From Saccharothrix luteola (lineage in GTDB: Bacteria > Actinomycetota > Actinomycetes > Mycobacteriales > Pseudonocardiaceae): 39,281 nt of DNA. Below, one piece after another: positions 7,794 to 15,864 of the stretch. A program made the position numbers and the translations under genes. Each line of letters begins with the position of its first letter. The stretch's first letter is position 1. The stretch spans positions 162,607-201,887 of the forward strand of contig NZ_JAJHUO010000011.1 in assembly GCF_020859565.1 (NCBI RefSeq). Direction: 5' to 3'. The notes under the pieces were generated by a model that saw only the letters and a program-made list of their open reading frames with translations, was not told the origin of the DNA and did no database searches.

Positions 7794-10469
7794 ATGAGAT
7801 GGACAGCGCGACGGACGCGCAAGCCCGCCCTCGGCCTGTTAGCCGCGGCCCTGCTGATCAGCGGCTCGGGCCTGCCGGCGACGGCCGATCCCCACAGCGA
7901 CGCCGTGCCGCCCCAAGAGCCCGGCGTGACGTTGCGGGTCTTCGACGTCCAGGTGCCGCTGGACCGGCTCTGCACGCTCAAGCCGGCGCAGACGCCCAAC
8001 GTCGACAAGCTCATGCCCACCATCGACTGGACGTCGACCACCGACTTCGGGTTCGCCGACCGGTTCGTCGCGCAGGTCTCCGGCAACCTCACCGTCACGC
8101 AGGCGGGCAGCTACGCGTTCCGCCTGCTCAGCGACGACGGGTCGCGGTTGACCGTGGACGGCGCCGTGGTGGTCGATCACGACGGGCTGCACGGGCCGGA
8201 TCCCAAGGACGGCTCGGTCACGCTGTCGACCGGCTACCACTCGCTGCTGATCGACCACTTCGAGCGCGACGGCGGGCAGCAGCTGACGTTGCAGTGGAGG
8301 CCGCCCGGCGCCACCGGCTTCACGGTCGTGCCGAACTCGGTGCTCAGCACGGACGCGGACGTCGTGCGGGTCACCGCGCCCGGCCGCAAGGACTGCGCGA
8401 CGGGCTCCGACTCGCCCGGCGACGGGCTGCCGCTCGACTCGGTGCACCCCGACTACGCGCTGACCACCCTGCGCCCCACCGGTTTCCAGCCGCGGGTCAG
8501 CGCGATGGACTGGTTCCCCGACGGCCGCCTGGCCATCGCCACCTGGGACGGCAAGAGCACCGACACCGGTGAGGTCTGGGTGCTCGGCAACGTCACCGGC
8601 GCCACGTCGCCCAACCGGGTCACCACCAAGCGGATCGCGACGAACCTGCGCGAGCCGATGGGCCTGAAGGTGCTCGACGGCAAGATCTACGTGTCGCAGA
8701 AGCACCAGCTGACCGAGCTGACCGACACCAACGGCGACGACGTGGTCGACCAGTCGCGCGCGGTCGCGTCGTGGCCCTACGGCGGCAACTTCCACGAGTT
8801 CGCGTTCGGCCTGCTGTACCAGAGCGGGGCGTTCTACCTCAGCCTCTCGGTCGCGATCAACGAGGGCGGCGCCACGACCAACCCGCAGCCCGCGGCGAAC
8901 CGCGGCACGACGGTGAAGGTCGACCGCGCCACCGGGCAGGTCAGCTACATCGCGGGCGGCCTGCGCACGCCCAACGGGATCGGCTGGGGTCCGGAGGGCG
9001 GCATCTTCGTCAACGACAACCAGGGCGGCTACCTGCCCGCGTCGAAGATGGTGCACATCAAGCAGGACCGGTTCTTCAACCACTACACCAACCCGGCCGG
9101 CCCGTTCGACGCGAAGCCGGTCAGCGCGCCGGTGCTGTGGTTGCCGCAGAACGAGATCGCCAACTCCCCCAGCACGCCCGTCCAGCTCACCCAGGGCACC
9201 TACGCCGGGCAGATGGTCTTCGGCGACGTCACCTACGGCGGGTTGCAGCGCGCGTTCCTGGAGAAGGTCAACGGCGAGTACCAGGGTGCGGTGTTCCGGA
9301 TGACGCAGGGGCTGGAGGCCGGTGTGAACCGGATCAGCCTCGGTCCGGACGGCGCGATCTACGTCGGCGGTATCGGGGACGGCGGCAACTGGGGTCAGGA
9401 CGGCAAGCTGCTGTACGGGCTGCAGAAGCTCGCGCCCAACGGCGGCCGGACGTTCGACGTGCTGGCGATGCGGGCGATCGCGGGCGGGTTCGAGATCGAG
9501 TACACCCAGCCGTTGTCGGCGGAGACGGCGGCGGGGCTCGCCGGGCGGTACCGGGCCACGCAGTGGCGGTACGCGGCGGCGCCGACGTACGGCGGGCCCA
9601 AGGTGGACCAGGAGAACTTGTCGGTCGCCTCGGCGACGGTGTCCGCGGATGGTCGGAAGGTCACGCTGAAGCTCAACGGCCTGAAGGCCGGTCGGGTGGT
9701 GCACCTGCGCTCGCCGCGGCCGTTCTCGTCGAACACCGGCGTTCCGCTGTGGAACACCGAGGCCTGGTACACCCTCAACAACCTGGTCGGTGCCGTGCCG
9801 TCGGCCACCCAGTCGTTCGAGGCCGAGAGCGCGGCCCTGTCCGGCGGCGCGGGGTTCAACACCGACCACACCGGCTACTCGGGGTCCGGTTTCGTCGACG
9901 GGTACGGGGGTGTGGGTGCGACCACGCGGTTCGCGGTGAACGCGGCGGCGGCAGGTTCGCACAACGTGGGGCTGCGCTACAGCAACGGGCCCAACCCGTC
10001 GTCCGGGACCAAGACGGTGAGCGTGTACGTCAACGGTGTGAAGGTCCGGCAGGTGGCGTTGGCCGATACGGGGACGTGGGACACGTGGGCCACGCACACC
10101 GAGGCGTTGACCCTGCGGGCGGGCGCGAACACCATCGCGTACCGGGTGGACAGCGGGGACGTCGGGCACGTGAACCTCGACTACCTGACGGTTGCGCCGG
10201 CTCAGCGTGTGGTCCTTTACGGCGGTGGTGGCACGGAGAACTGGCGCAACTCCGACGGCAGCGCGCCGTCGTGGCCGGTGGCGGACGGGTCGATGGAGGC
10301 GCTCGGCGGCGACATCCGCAGCAGGCAGGTGTTCGGGGACTGTTGTAGGAGTAGACGTCGACGCCCGCGGGCAGTCGGCGCTGGAGCGCGTGGACGAGGT
10401 AGATCACGCCCAGCTTGCTGGTGGCGTATGCCCGCCTGCCCTCCCTGCCGGAGTCCTTGCCGGGTTTGA
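7794..10469 (+). CDS. Secreted PA14 / beta-propeller / CBM protein with truncated DUF1080 tail
   Basis: The ATG at 7794 has GGAG eight bases upstream and opens a signal peptide (ALGLLAAALLISGSGLPATA). Domains: PA14 (~40-195, with FRLLSDDGSRLTVDG); a glucose/sorbosone-dehydrogenase-like or NHL-type beta-propeller (~220-560, with MDWFPDGRLAIATWDG and LRTPNGIGWGPEGG); a linker strand domain; a CBM6/35 module (~665-800, with FEAESAAL and GHVNLDYL). The start of a DUF1080 (3-keto-disaccharide hydrolase/LamG-like) domain follows, reading ENWRNSDGSAPSWPVADGSM...SRQVFGD. After Gly-Asp at base 10340 the family match stops abruptly. The frame then continues 43 codons through the antisense strand of an SDR gene (CCRSRRRRP...), so the authentic protein ends at residue ~849. 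It is probably an extracellular carbohydrate-binding or oxidising protein, expressed divergently from the mannanase. Confidence 0.75.
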   Translation: MRWTARRTRKPALGLLAAALLISGSGLPATADPHSDAVPPQEPGVTLRVFDVQVPLDRLCTLKPAQTPNVDKLMPTIDWTSTTDFGFADRFVAQVSGNLTVTQAGSYAFRLLSDDGSRLTVDGAVVVDHDGLHGPDPKDGSVTLSTGYHSLLIDHFERDGGQQLTLQWRPPGATGFTVVPNSVLSTDADVVRVTAPGRKDCATGSDSPGDGLPLDSVHPDYALTTLRPTGFQPRVSAMDWFPDGRLAIATWDGKSTDTGEVWVLGNVTGATSPNRVTTKRIATNLREPMGLKVLDGKIYVSQKHQLTELTDTNGDDVVDQSRAVASWPYGGNFHEFAFGLLYQSGAFYLSLSVAINEGGATTNPQPAANRGTTVKVDRATGQVSYIAGGLRTPNGIGWGPEGGIFVNDNQGGYLPASKMVHIKQDRFFNHYTNPAGPFDAKPVSAPVLWLPQNEIANSPSTPVQLTQGTYAGQMVFGDVTYGGLQRAFLEKVNGEYQGAVFRMTQGLEAGVNRISLGPDGAIYVGGIGDGGNWGQDGKLLYGLQKLAPNGGRTFDVLAMRAIAGGFEIEYTQPLSAETAAGLAGRYRATQWRYAAAPTYGGPKVDQENLSVASATVSADGRKVTLKLNGLKAGRVVHLRSPRPFSSNTGVPLWNTEAWYTLNNLVGAVPSATQSFEAESAALSGGAGFNTDHTGYSGSGFVDGYGGVGATTRFAVNAAAAGSHNVGLRYSNGPNPSSGTKTVSVYVNGVKVRQVALADTGTWDTWATHTEALTLRAGANTIAYRVDSGDVGHVNLDYLTVAPAQRVVLYGGGGTENWRNSDGSAPSWPVADGSMEALGGDIRSRQVFGDCCRSRRRRPRAVGAGARGRGRSRPACWWRMPACPPCRSPCRV
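10338..10344. other. Junction where two convergent genes are both truncated
   Basis: The plus-strand propeller/DUF1080 frame leaves its family after base 10340. The minus-strand SDR frame leaves its family after the codon at 10342-10344. Two unrelated genes facing each other lose their 3' ends at the same point. The simplest cause is one deletion removing both tails, roughly 0.8 kb or more judged from the missing domain lengths. The alternative is a chimeric assembly join. No repeat or insertion sequence is visible at the point. Confidence 0.75.
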
Positions 10470-10935
10470 TGAGCTCGCGCGGGTCGTCCCAGCGCGGCGG
10501 CGGGATCAGGCCCATGGTGTTGAGGTCGGCGTCGTGCACGTCGCTGCCGACCACGATGATCCGCGCCGGGTTCGTGAAGCGCGGCATGAGCAGGTTCAGC
10601 AGCAGGTGGTAGGCCAGCACGTTCACGCCGAAGGTCATCTCGAAGCCGTCGGCGGTGAGCTCGCGGGTGGTCGCCATCTGCAGGCCCGCGTTGCCCAGGA
10701 ACCCGTCCAGCGGCCCTTCGACCTCGGCGGCGACGCGGCGGATGTCGGCGAACGACGCCAGGTCCCCGACCACCTCGGCGACGTTGTGGTTGCCGGTGAC
10801 CGCGGCCAGTTCGGCGGCCAGGCCGGGCTTGCGGTTGAACACGAGCAGGTGCCGGTCCGGGTGGTGGCGGAGCAGGTGTTCGGCGGCCTCGCGGCCGAGC
10901 CCACGGCTCGCGCCGGTCATCAAAGTGGTGCCCAT
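10341..10935 (-). pseudogene. Short-chain dehydrogenase/reductase, 3' end missing
   Basis: The ATG at 10935 is preceded by AGGAG (10941-10945). The 198 authentic residues hold the SDR cofactor motif TGASRGLG, the NAG-type motif LGNAGLQ, and the YATSKLG catalytic Tyr/Lys. The region up to LPAGVDVYSYN is normal. The next residues (SPRTPACCGC...) do not belong to the family, where a 'P-G-x-V-x-T' segment and a further ~90 residues are expected. The open frame continues to 10030, but only as antisense of the neighbouring propeller gene. The enzyme lacks its substrate-binding C-terminus and is probably non-functional. It is divergent from the TetR gene, which is presumably its regulator. Confidence 0.75.
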
Positions 10936-10945
10936 GGTCACTCCT

Positions 10946-10992
10946 GGTACGTAGTTCGAACTGGTACTCAGTACCGTACCGGACTTCGTACC
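10946..10992. promoter_or_regulatory. Operator region between the SDR and TetR genes
   Basis: Five GGTAC/GTACC half-sites are packed here (10946, 10963, 10971, 10976 and 10988). The central pair forms the perfect 13-bp palindrome GGTACTCAGTACC at 10963-10975. The 8-mer CGTACCGG also repeats directly at 10975 and 10987. This is the arrangement expected for a TetR-family autoregulator controlling a divergent enzyme gene. Confidence 0.65.
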
Positions 10993-11012
10993 GGGCCGCT
11001 ATGCTGAGGCCC

Positions 11013-11603
11013 ATGTCGGAACGGATGCCGCTGCGCGAGCGGAAGCAACAGCGCGCGCGGGAGCAGATCGTGGAGGCGGCGTTCGAGCTGTTCGCCGAAC
11101 GCGGGTTCGCCGCCGTGACGGTCGCCGACATCGCCGAACGGGCCGAGGTCGGCCGCACGACGTTCTTCCGCTACTTCGGTGACAAGCAGGAGGTCGTGTT
11201 CTCCGACGAGCAGGCGATCGTCGAGGCGCTGAGCGAACGACACCGGGCGTTGCCGCCGGTCACGGACTTGGTTGGTGCGGTGGCGCAGTTGCGCGCGGTG
11301 GCAACGGAGCTGTGCCGAGAGCTGACGGCGGACGGTGAGCACTACCGCGTGCACGAGCGGCTGCTCCGGGAGAACCCGGAGTTGCGGGACCGCGCGGCGC
11401 GCAAGTTCGCCAGGTTGTTCGAGATCATCCGGGCCAACCTGCTGGAGCGCGGTGCGTCAGCCGAGGTGGCCGTGCTCGCGCCGCAGTTGGCGTTGGCCTG
11501 CTTCGCGGCCGGGAACGCGTTGGCGGACGGCGATCCGGATGTGCTGCCGGGTGCGGTGGATGCGATGTTCGAGCGGTTGGGTGAGTCGGGGGTTGAAAGA
11601 TGA
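11013..11603 (+). CDS. TetR-family transcriptional regulator
   Basis: A 196-aa protein from the ATG at 11013 (GAGG upstream; an ATG at 11001 is in frame but less well placed). The N-terminal helix-turn-helix is textbook: REQIVEAAFELFAERGF followed by TVADIAERAEVGRTTFFRYF (residues ~12-55). The remaining ~140 residues form the helical ligand-binding and dimer domain, ending in the MftR-like 'ALADGDPDVLPGAVDAMFERL' region. It very likely represses the divergent SDR gene and itself through the GTAC-rich operator between them. Since the SDR gene is broken, the regulator may now control only itself or distant targets. The ligand is unknown. Confidence 0.9.
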   Translation: MSERMPLRERKQQRAREQIVEAAFELFAERGFAAVTVADIAERAEVGRTTFFRYFGDKQEVVFSDEQAIVEALSERHRALPPVTDLVGAVAQLRAVATELCRELTADGEHYRVHERLLRENPELRDRAARKFARLFEIIRANLLERGASAEVAVLAPQLALACFAAGNALADGDPDVLPGAVDAMFERLGESGVER

Positions 11604-11963
11604 AGAGTCCTCGCCGGACGGGCAGATCAGCAGGATGACGGCCGGTGGGCGGTTCGGTGCCGGGCCCGTTGTTGGTCGGGGTTCGTGTCATCCCACCGAC
11701 CTCCCTACGGGCTACCACACGCATCAAGGGGCGCGCGACATCAGTGCACGCCGCGGGCAGAGGTGAACCCGCGACCCCTTGACACACGCAGTAGGGCGGA
11801 GCCAGGTCGGCGGGATGACACGTAGCCCTCCCTTCAATTGGCGAAGGCGGCGGTGGTGTGGGGGGTGTGTCGGGGGCGTTCGCACAGGTGAGCGAATTCG
11901 TGGGCTGGACATCGCCTGAACGCGCGCCTGTTGTCGGTCCGATGGGCTAAGTTTCACCCTGCC
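11604..11963. other. Intergenic stretch, 360 bases without a gene
   Basis: No credible reading frame is present. The stretch holds the imperfect inverted repeat described separately (11685-11821). A possible -35 TTGACA at 11779-11784 has no good -10 at the right distance. Near the right end, TAAGTT at 11948-11953 sits ten bases before the ATPase start and is the best -10 candidate for that gene. Confidence 0.5.
11685..11821. repeat. Long imperfect inverted repeat (MITE-like or RNA hairpin)
   Basis: The left arm 11685-11731 and the reverse complement of the right arm 11775-11821 align without gaps over 47 bases. The outer 18 match at 17 (GTGTCATCCC[A/G]CCGACCT). The inner ends share TCAAGGGG, while the middle has diverged; about 35 of 47 positions agree. 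A 43-base centre separates the arms. No target-site duplication is seen. It could be a decayed miniature element or a structured RNA or terminator. Confidence 0.6.
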
Positions 11964-14945
11964 ATGCGACTCATCGGACGTGACTACCCAACCGGGGTGC
12001 TGAGCGCGGAAGTCGACCGTGCGGTAGGCAGCCACGGCGGGTTGGTGCTGGTTGCGGGCGAGGCGGGGATTGGTAAGACCACGCTGGTGACCGGTGCGGC
12101 GGAGCAGGCGCGGCGGGCGGGGGCGCTGGTGCTCGGGGGGTCGTGTTGGGACTCCGACAGCGCGCCCGGTTACTGGCCGTGGGTGCAGGTGATCCGGGCG
12201 TTGCGGCGGGCGGTGGTGGCCGAGGAGTGGGAGTCGGTGGGCTGGGGTCCGCTGGCGGTGTTGCTCGGTGAGGCGCCGTCGGAGCACAGGTTGGAGAGCT
12301 TCCCGCTCTACGACGCGGTGACCTCGGCGTTGGTGGCGGTGTCGCAGCACCGGCCGGTGGTGGTCGTGCTGGAGGACTTGCACTGGGCGGACTCGGCGTC
12401 GTTGAAGTTGTTGGAGTTCGCGGCGCAGCACACGTGGTTCGAGCGGGTGCTGTTGGTCGGCACCTATCGCGACAACGAGGTGGACGCCGAGGACCACCCG
12501 TTGCAGCCGTTGATGACGCCGTTGCTCAGCCGGGCGACGACGGTCGGGTTGACCGGGTTGTCGCCGGCCGAGGTCGGTGAGTTGATGACGCGCACGGCGG
12601 GGCGTGAGCCCGAGCCGGAGTTGGCTGCCGAGGTGCACTTGCGCACGGGCGGTAATCCGTTCTTCGTCGAGCAGACCGCGCGGTTGTGGCACGGTGGTGG
12701 GTCGGTGACGTCGATCGCGCCCGGTGTGCGCGATGCGTTGCGTCGGCGGTTGTCGTTGTTGCCGGAGCAGGTCGGCGAGCTGTTGACGACGGCGGCGGTG
12801 CTCGGGCACGAGTTCCACCGCAAGGTGCTGGCCGCCACGGCCTCGCTGCCGGTGCCGGCGGTGGACCGGTTGCTCGACCAGGCCGCGCAGGCACGGCTGG
12901 TGCAAGGGTTGGGTGGCGGCCGGTTCTCGTTCGCGCACGACCTGGTGCGCGAGGCGCTGTACGGTTCGCTGTCCGATGTGGACGCGCGGCACGCGGCCGT
13001 GGTGCGGGCGTTGGACGGCGACCTCGCCGACCAGGTGATCCCGGCCGACCTGGCCCGGCACGCGCACCTGGCCGGCGATCGGTTGGCGGCCGACCGGGCG
13101 GTGGACCTGATCGTGGCGGCGGCGCGGGACGCGAGCCGCCGGATGGCGGTCGAGGAGGCCGCCGGGCACTACCGGCGCGCGCTGGAGCGGGCCGAGGGTG
13201 CCAGGCGGCGGATCGCGGTGGCGTTGGAGCTCGGCAACGAGCTGTACCACTGCGCCGAGCCCGCGGAGGCGCGGAAGATCTTCGACGAGGCCGCGGCGTT
13301 GGCGCGGGAGCTGGAGGACGCGGAGCCGTTCGCCCGGATCGCGTTGGCGGTCTACCGGTTCGCCGAGGACGAGGGCCAGGCCGCCGCGGTGGTGCGGGAG
13401 GCGTACTGCCGGTTGATCGGGCCGGCGCCCGATGTGCCGACGGAGGTGTTGGCGCGGGAGATGAGCGTGCACGCCGCCGAGGCGGCACGGGGTGGTGGGG
13501 ACGACGACGCGTTGGCCTCAGGTCTGTGGGCGGTGCACGACACCACTGTGGGCATCGGTCACGCCGAGCAGCGGCTGGCGTTGATCGACGAGCTGATCAC
13601 CGTGTCGCGGCGCAGCGGCGACCACACCGTCGAGCACTTCGCCACCTCGTTCCGGTGGGTGGCGCTGGTGGAGCTGGGCGATCCGCGCTACGTCGAGCAG
13701 GTGCACGCGTTCGTCGCGCTGTCGGAGCGGCTGGGCATGAGCCGGTTCAACTTCTCGGCCGCAATCGACCAGTCGATCATCGCCGCGATGCAGGGCCGGT
13801 TCGCCGAGGCGGAGGCGTTGCTGGCCAGGGCGATCGAGCTGGGCGCGAGCCACCACACCGGGTTCCGGATGATGTACCTGCACCTGCGGTGGGCGTTGCT
13901 GGCGTTGCAGGGGAAGTTCGCCGAGCTGGACGAGTTGGCGCCCGAGATCCTCGCGAGCAACTACCCGTACCCGGGTCTGCCGGCCGGCATCGCCGCCCTC
14001 GAGCGCGGTGACGTGACGACCGCGCGGATCCACGTCGAGCAGCCCGTCCAGGACGACCGGTCCCAGTCGTCGTTCGAGCCGCTGTGGCTGCGGTTCCGGG
14101 CCCAGTTCGCCCACGCGACGGGTGACCGGGAGCTGGCGGCGCGGGTGCGCGGGGAGTTGGCGCCGCACCGGGGCAAGTGGCTGGTGTCGCTGTACGGGTG
14201 CGACATCAGCGGGCCGGTGGACCTGTGGCTGGGGCTGGTGGATTTGGCGCTCGGCCGGTGTGACGACGCGGTGGAGGAGTTGACCGCGGCGCTGCGGTCG
14301 GCCGAGCGGATGCGGGCCCGGCCGTGGGTGTCGCGGGCGCGGTGCCACCTGGCGGAGGCGTTGCGGGCGCAGGGCGCGCCGTCGGAGCCGAGCGCGGCGG
14401 GGTCGCTGCCGTCGCCCGAGCGGGCCGCCCGCGAGTTCCGGCGTGAGGGGGAGGTGTGGGCGTTGTCGTACGACGGGGTCACCGTGCGGCTGCCGGACTC
14501 CAAGGGCCTGCGCGATCTGCACGTGCTGCTGAGCAGCCCGGGCGAGCCGGTGGCCGCGGTGGCGTTGCTCGCGCCGGAGGCGGTGGCGTCGGCGCGGTTG
14601 GGCGGCGACCCGGTGCTGGACGACGAGGCGAAGGCCCGCTACCGGCGGCGGCTGGAGCAACTGGACGACGAGATCGACCGGGCGTTCGACGACGACCGCG
14701 CCGCCGCCCTGGACCGCGAACGCGCCGCCCTGCTGGAGGAACTGCGTGCCGCCGCCGGTCTGGCCGGCCGCACCCGCAGGCTCGGCGACGAAGCCGAACG
14801 GGCCCGCAAGGCCGTCACCGCCCGCATCCGCGACACGCTGCGCAAGCTGGACGAACGCCACCCCGGTCTCGCGGCCCACCTGCGGGAGTCCGTCTCGACC
14901 GGGGCGACGTGCGTCTACTCGGGACACGAGAGCTTCCGGCTCTAG
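11964..14945 (+). CDS. Large AAA/STAND-type ATPase regulator (MalT-like) with coiled C-terminal domain
   Basis: A 993-aa protein. The N-terminus begins LIGRDYPTGVL, then has a Walker A GEAGIGKTTL and a Walker B VVVVLEDLHWAD, as in the ATPase half of LAL/AfsR-type regulators. GGNPFFVEQ is the sensor motif typical of this group. Residues ~390-820 are helical repeats of the tetratricopeptide kind. Unlike LuxR-type relatives there is no terminal LuxR helix-turn-helix. The end instead has a segment (VWALSYDGVTVRLPDSKGLRDLHVLL) seen in actinobacterial ATPases, which resembles a winged-helix, then a charged coiled coil (~880-950) and a final GATCVYSGHES. Output may be protein binding or DNA binding. 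It is a single gene, ending at a strong bidirectional terminator. Confidence 0.8.
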   Translation: MRLIGRDYPTGVLSAEVDRAVGSHGGLVLVAGEAGIGKTTLVTGAAEQARRAGALVLGGSCWDSDSAPGYWPWVQVIRALRRAVVAEEWESVGWGPLAVLLGEAPSEHRLESFPLYDAVTSALVAVSQHRPVVVVLEDLHWADSASLKLLEFAAQHTWFERVLLVGTYRDNEVDAEDHPLQPLMTPLLSRATTVGLTGLSPAEVGELMTRTAGREPEPELAAEVHLRTGGNPFFVEQTARLWHGGGSVTSIAPGVRDALRRRLSLLPEQVGELLTTAAVLGHEFHRKVLAATASLPVPAVDRLLDQAAQARLVQGLGGGRFSFAHDLVREALYGSLSDVDARHAAVVRALDGDLADQVIPADLARHAHLAGDRLAADRAVDLIVAAARDASRRMAVEEAAGHYRRALERAEGARRRIAVALELGNELYHCAEPAEARKIFDEAAALARELEDAEPFARIALAVYRFAEDEGQAAAVVREAYCRLIGPAPDVPTEVLAREMSVHAAEAARGGGDDDALASGLWAVHDTTVGIGHAEQRLALIDELITVSRRSGDHTVEHFATSFRWVALVELGDPRYVEQVHAFVALSERLGMSRFNFSAAIDQSIIAAMQGRFAEAEALLARAIELGASHHTGFRMMYLHLRWALLALQGKFAELDELAPEILASNYPYPGLPAGIAALERGDVTTARIHVEQPVQDDRSQSSFEPLWLRFRAQFAHATGDRELAARVRGELAPHRGKWLVSLYGCDISGPVDLWLGLVDLALGRCDDAVEELTAALRSAERMRARPWVSRARCHLAEALRAQGAPSEPSAAGSLPSPERAAREFRREGEVWALSYDGVTVRLPDSKGLRDLHVLLSSPGEPVAAVALLAPEAVASARLGGDPVLDDEAKARYRRRLEQLDDEIDRAFDDDRAAALDRERAALLEELRAAAGLAGRTRRLGDEAERARKAVTARIRDTLRKLDERHPGLAAHLRESVSTGATCVYSGHESFRL

Positions 14946-14962
14946 CCCACGGTCTGACACGA

Positions 14963-15009
14963 CGACGCGGAGGCCAGGCCCGTGTGGTCCGGGCGTGGCC
15001 TCCGCGTCG
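14963..15009. terminator. Bidirectional hairpin terminator
   Basis: CGACGCGGAGGCC at 14963-14975 pairs perfectly with GGCCTCCGCGTCG at 14997-15009, and the stem extends inward through GGCCC/GGGC pairing. It lies between the convergent ATPase gene and the ABC permease gene. It has no U tract, as is common in high-GC actinobacteria. Confidence 0.85.
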
Positions 15010-15021
15010 GGAGCCGTCAGG

Positions 15022-15864
15022 TCACTTCCGGTTGTACAGGCGCATGGTCAAGGTGCCGAACACGGCGGTGAACACGATGCCGTAGCCGAGCGTCCACATC
15101 ATCGCGTCGCCGTCGAACTCGCCCGCCATCAGCGAGCGCACGGCCTCGACCAGCGTGCTGATCGGGTTGACGTTGACGAACGCCTGCAACCAGCCCGGCA
15201 TCGTCGCCGGGTTGACGTAGACCGGGGACAGGAACGTCAGCGGGAACAGGAAGAGCATGCTCACGCCCATCACGGACTTCTCGCTGCGCATCAGCAGGCC
15301 GAACATCGTCCACACCCACGAGAACGCGAACGAGAACGCCACCAGCACGGCCACGCCGAGCACGACGCCGACGAACCCGCCGCCGGGCCGGAAGCCCAGG
15401 ATGAGGCCGACCGCCATGATCACGATGGACGCCAGCACGTACCGCAGCAGGTCGCCCAGGATGTAGCCGACCATCGGCGCGGGCCGCCAGATCGGCAGCG
15501 TGCGGAACCGGTCGAACACGCCCTTCTCGATGTCGGTGTTCACCGCGACGCCCGTGTACATGGTGATCATCACGACGCTGGTCACCGTGATGCCGGGCAG
15601 CAGGTACTGGATGTACTCCCCCGGCGACCCGGCCAGCGCGCCGCCGAACAGGTAGGTGAACATCAGGATCATCATGATCGGGAACGCGGTGACGTCGAAC
15701 AGCTGCTCGGGCACGTGCTTGATCTTGAGCACGGCGCGCCAGCCGAACGTGAGCGACGCCGACAGCGCGCTCGGTCGGCTCGGCTGCACGGTCTCCAGCA
15801 GCACCGCCGCCAGGTCCTCCGCCTTGGGTGCGGGCAGGAGCTCGGCTTCCTTGGTGACGGTCAC
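15022..15864 (-). CDS. ABC-2 type transporter permease (DrrB-like)
   Basis: A 280-aa membrane protein with about six hydrophobic helices (e.g. FPIMMILMFTYLFGGAL, GITVTSVVMITMYTGVAV, FVGVVLGVAVLVAFSFAFSWVW, MLFLFPLTFLSPVYV). The layout is that of DrrB-type ABC-2 permeases, which export antibiotics or lipids. The segment around PGWLQAFVNVNPISTLVEAVRSLM is characteristic of the family. Its start overlaps the stop of the ATPase gene by four bases (ATGA), so both subunits are made together. The cargo cannot be told from sequence. Confidence 0.88.
   Translation of the reverse strand: MTVTKEAELLPAPKAEDLAAVLLETVQPSRPSALSASLTFGWRAVLKIKHVPEQLFDVTAFPIMMILMFTYLFGGALAGSPGEYIQYLLPGITVTSVVMITMYTGVAVNTDIEKGVFDRFRTLPIWRPAPMVGYILGDLLRYVLASIVIMAVGLILGFRPGGGFVGVVLGVAVLVAFSFAFSWVWTMFGLLMRSEKSVMGVSMLFLFPLTFLSPVYVNPATMPGWLQAFVNVNPISTLVEAVRSLMAGEFDGDAMMWTLGYGIVFTAVFGTLTMRLYNRK

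Noticed and set aside
10030..10340. C-terminal part of the SDR open frame
   Set aside because: After the junction the frame is only antisense of the propeller/DUF1080 gene and shows no SDR sequence.
11779..11784. TTGACA as a -35 promoter element
   Set aside because: No TAnnnT hexamer stands 16-19 bases downstream, and the motif lies inside the inverted repeat arm.
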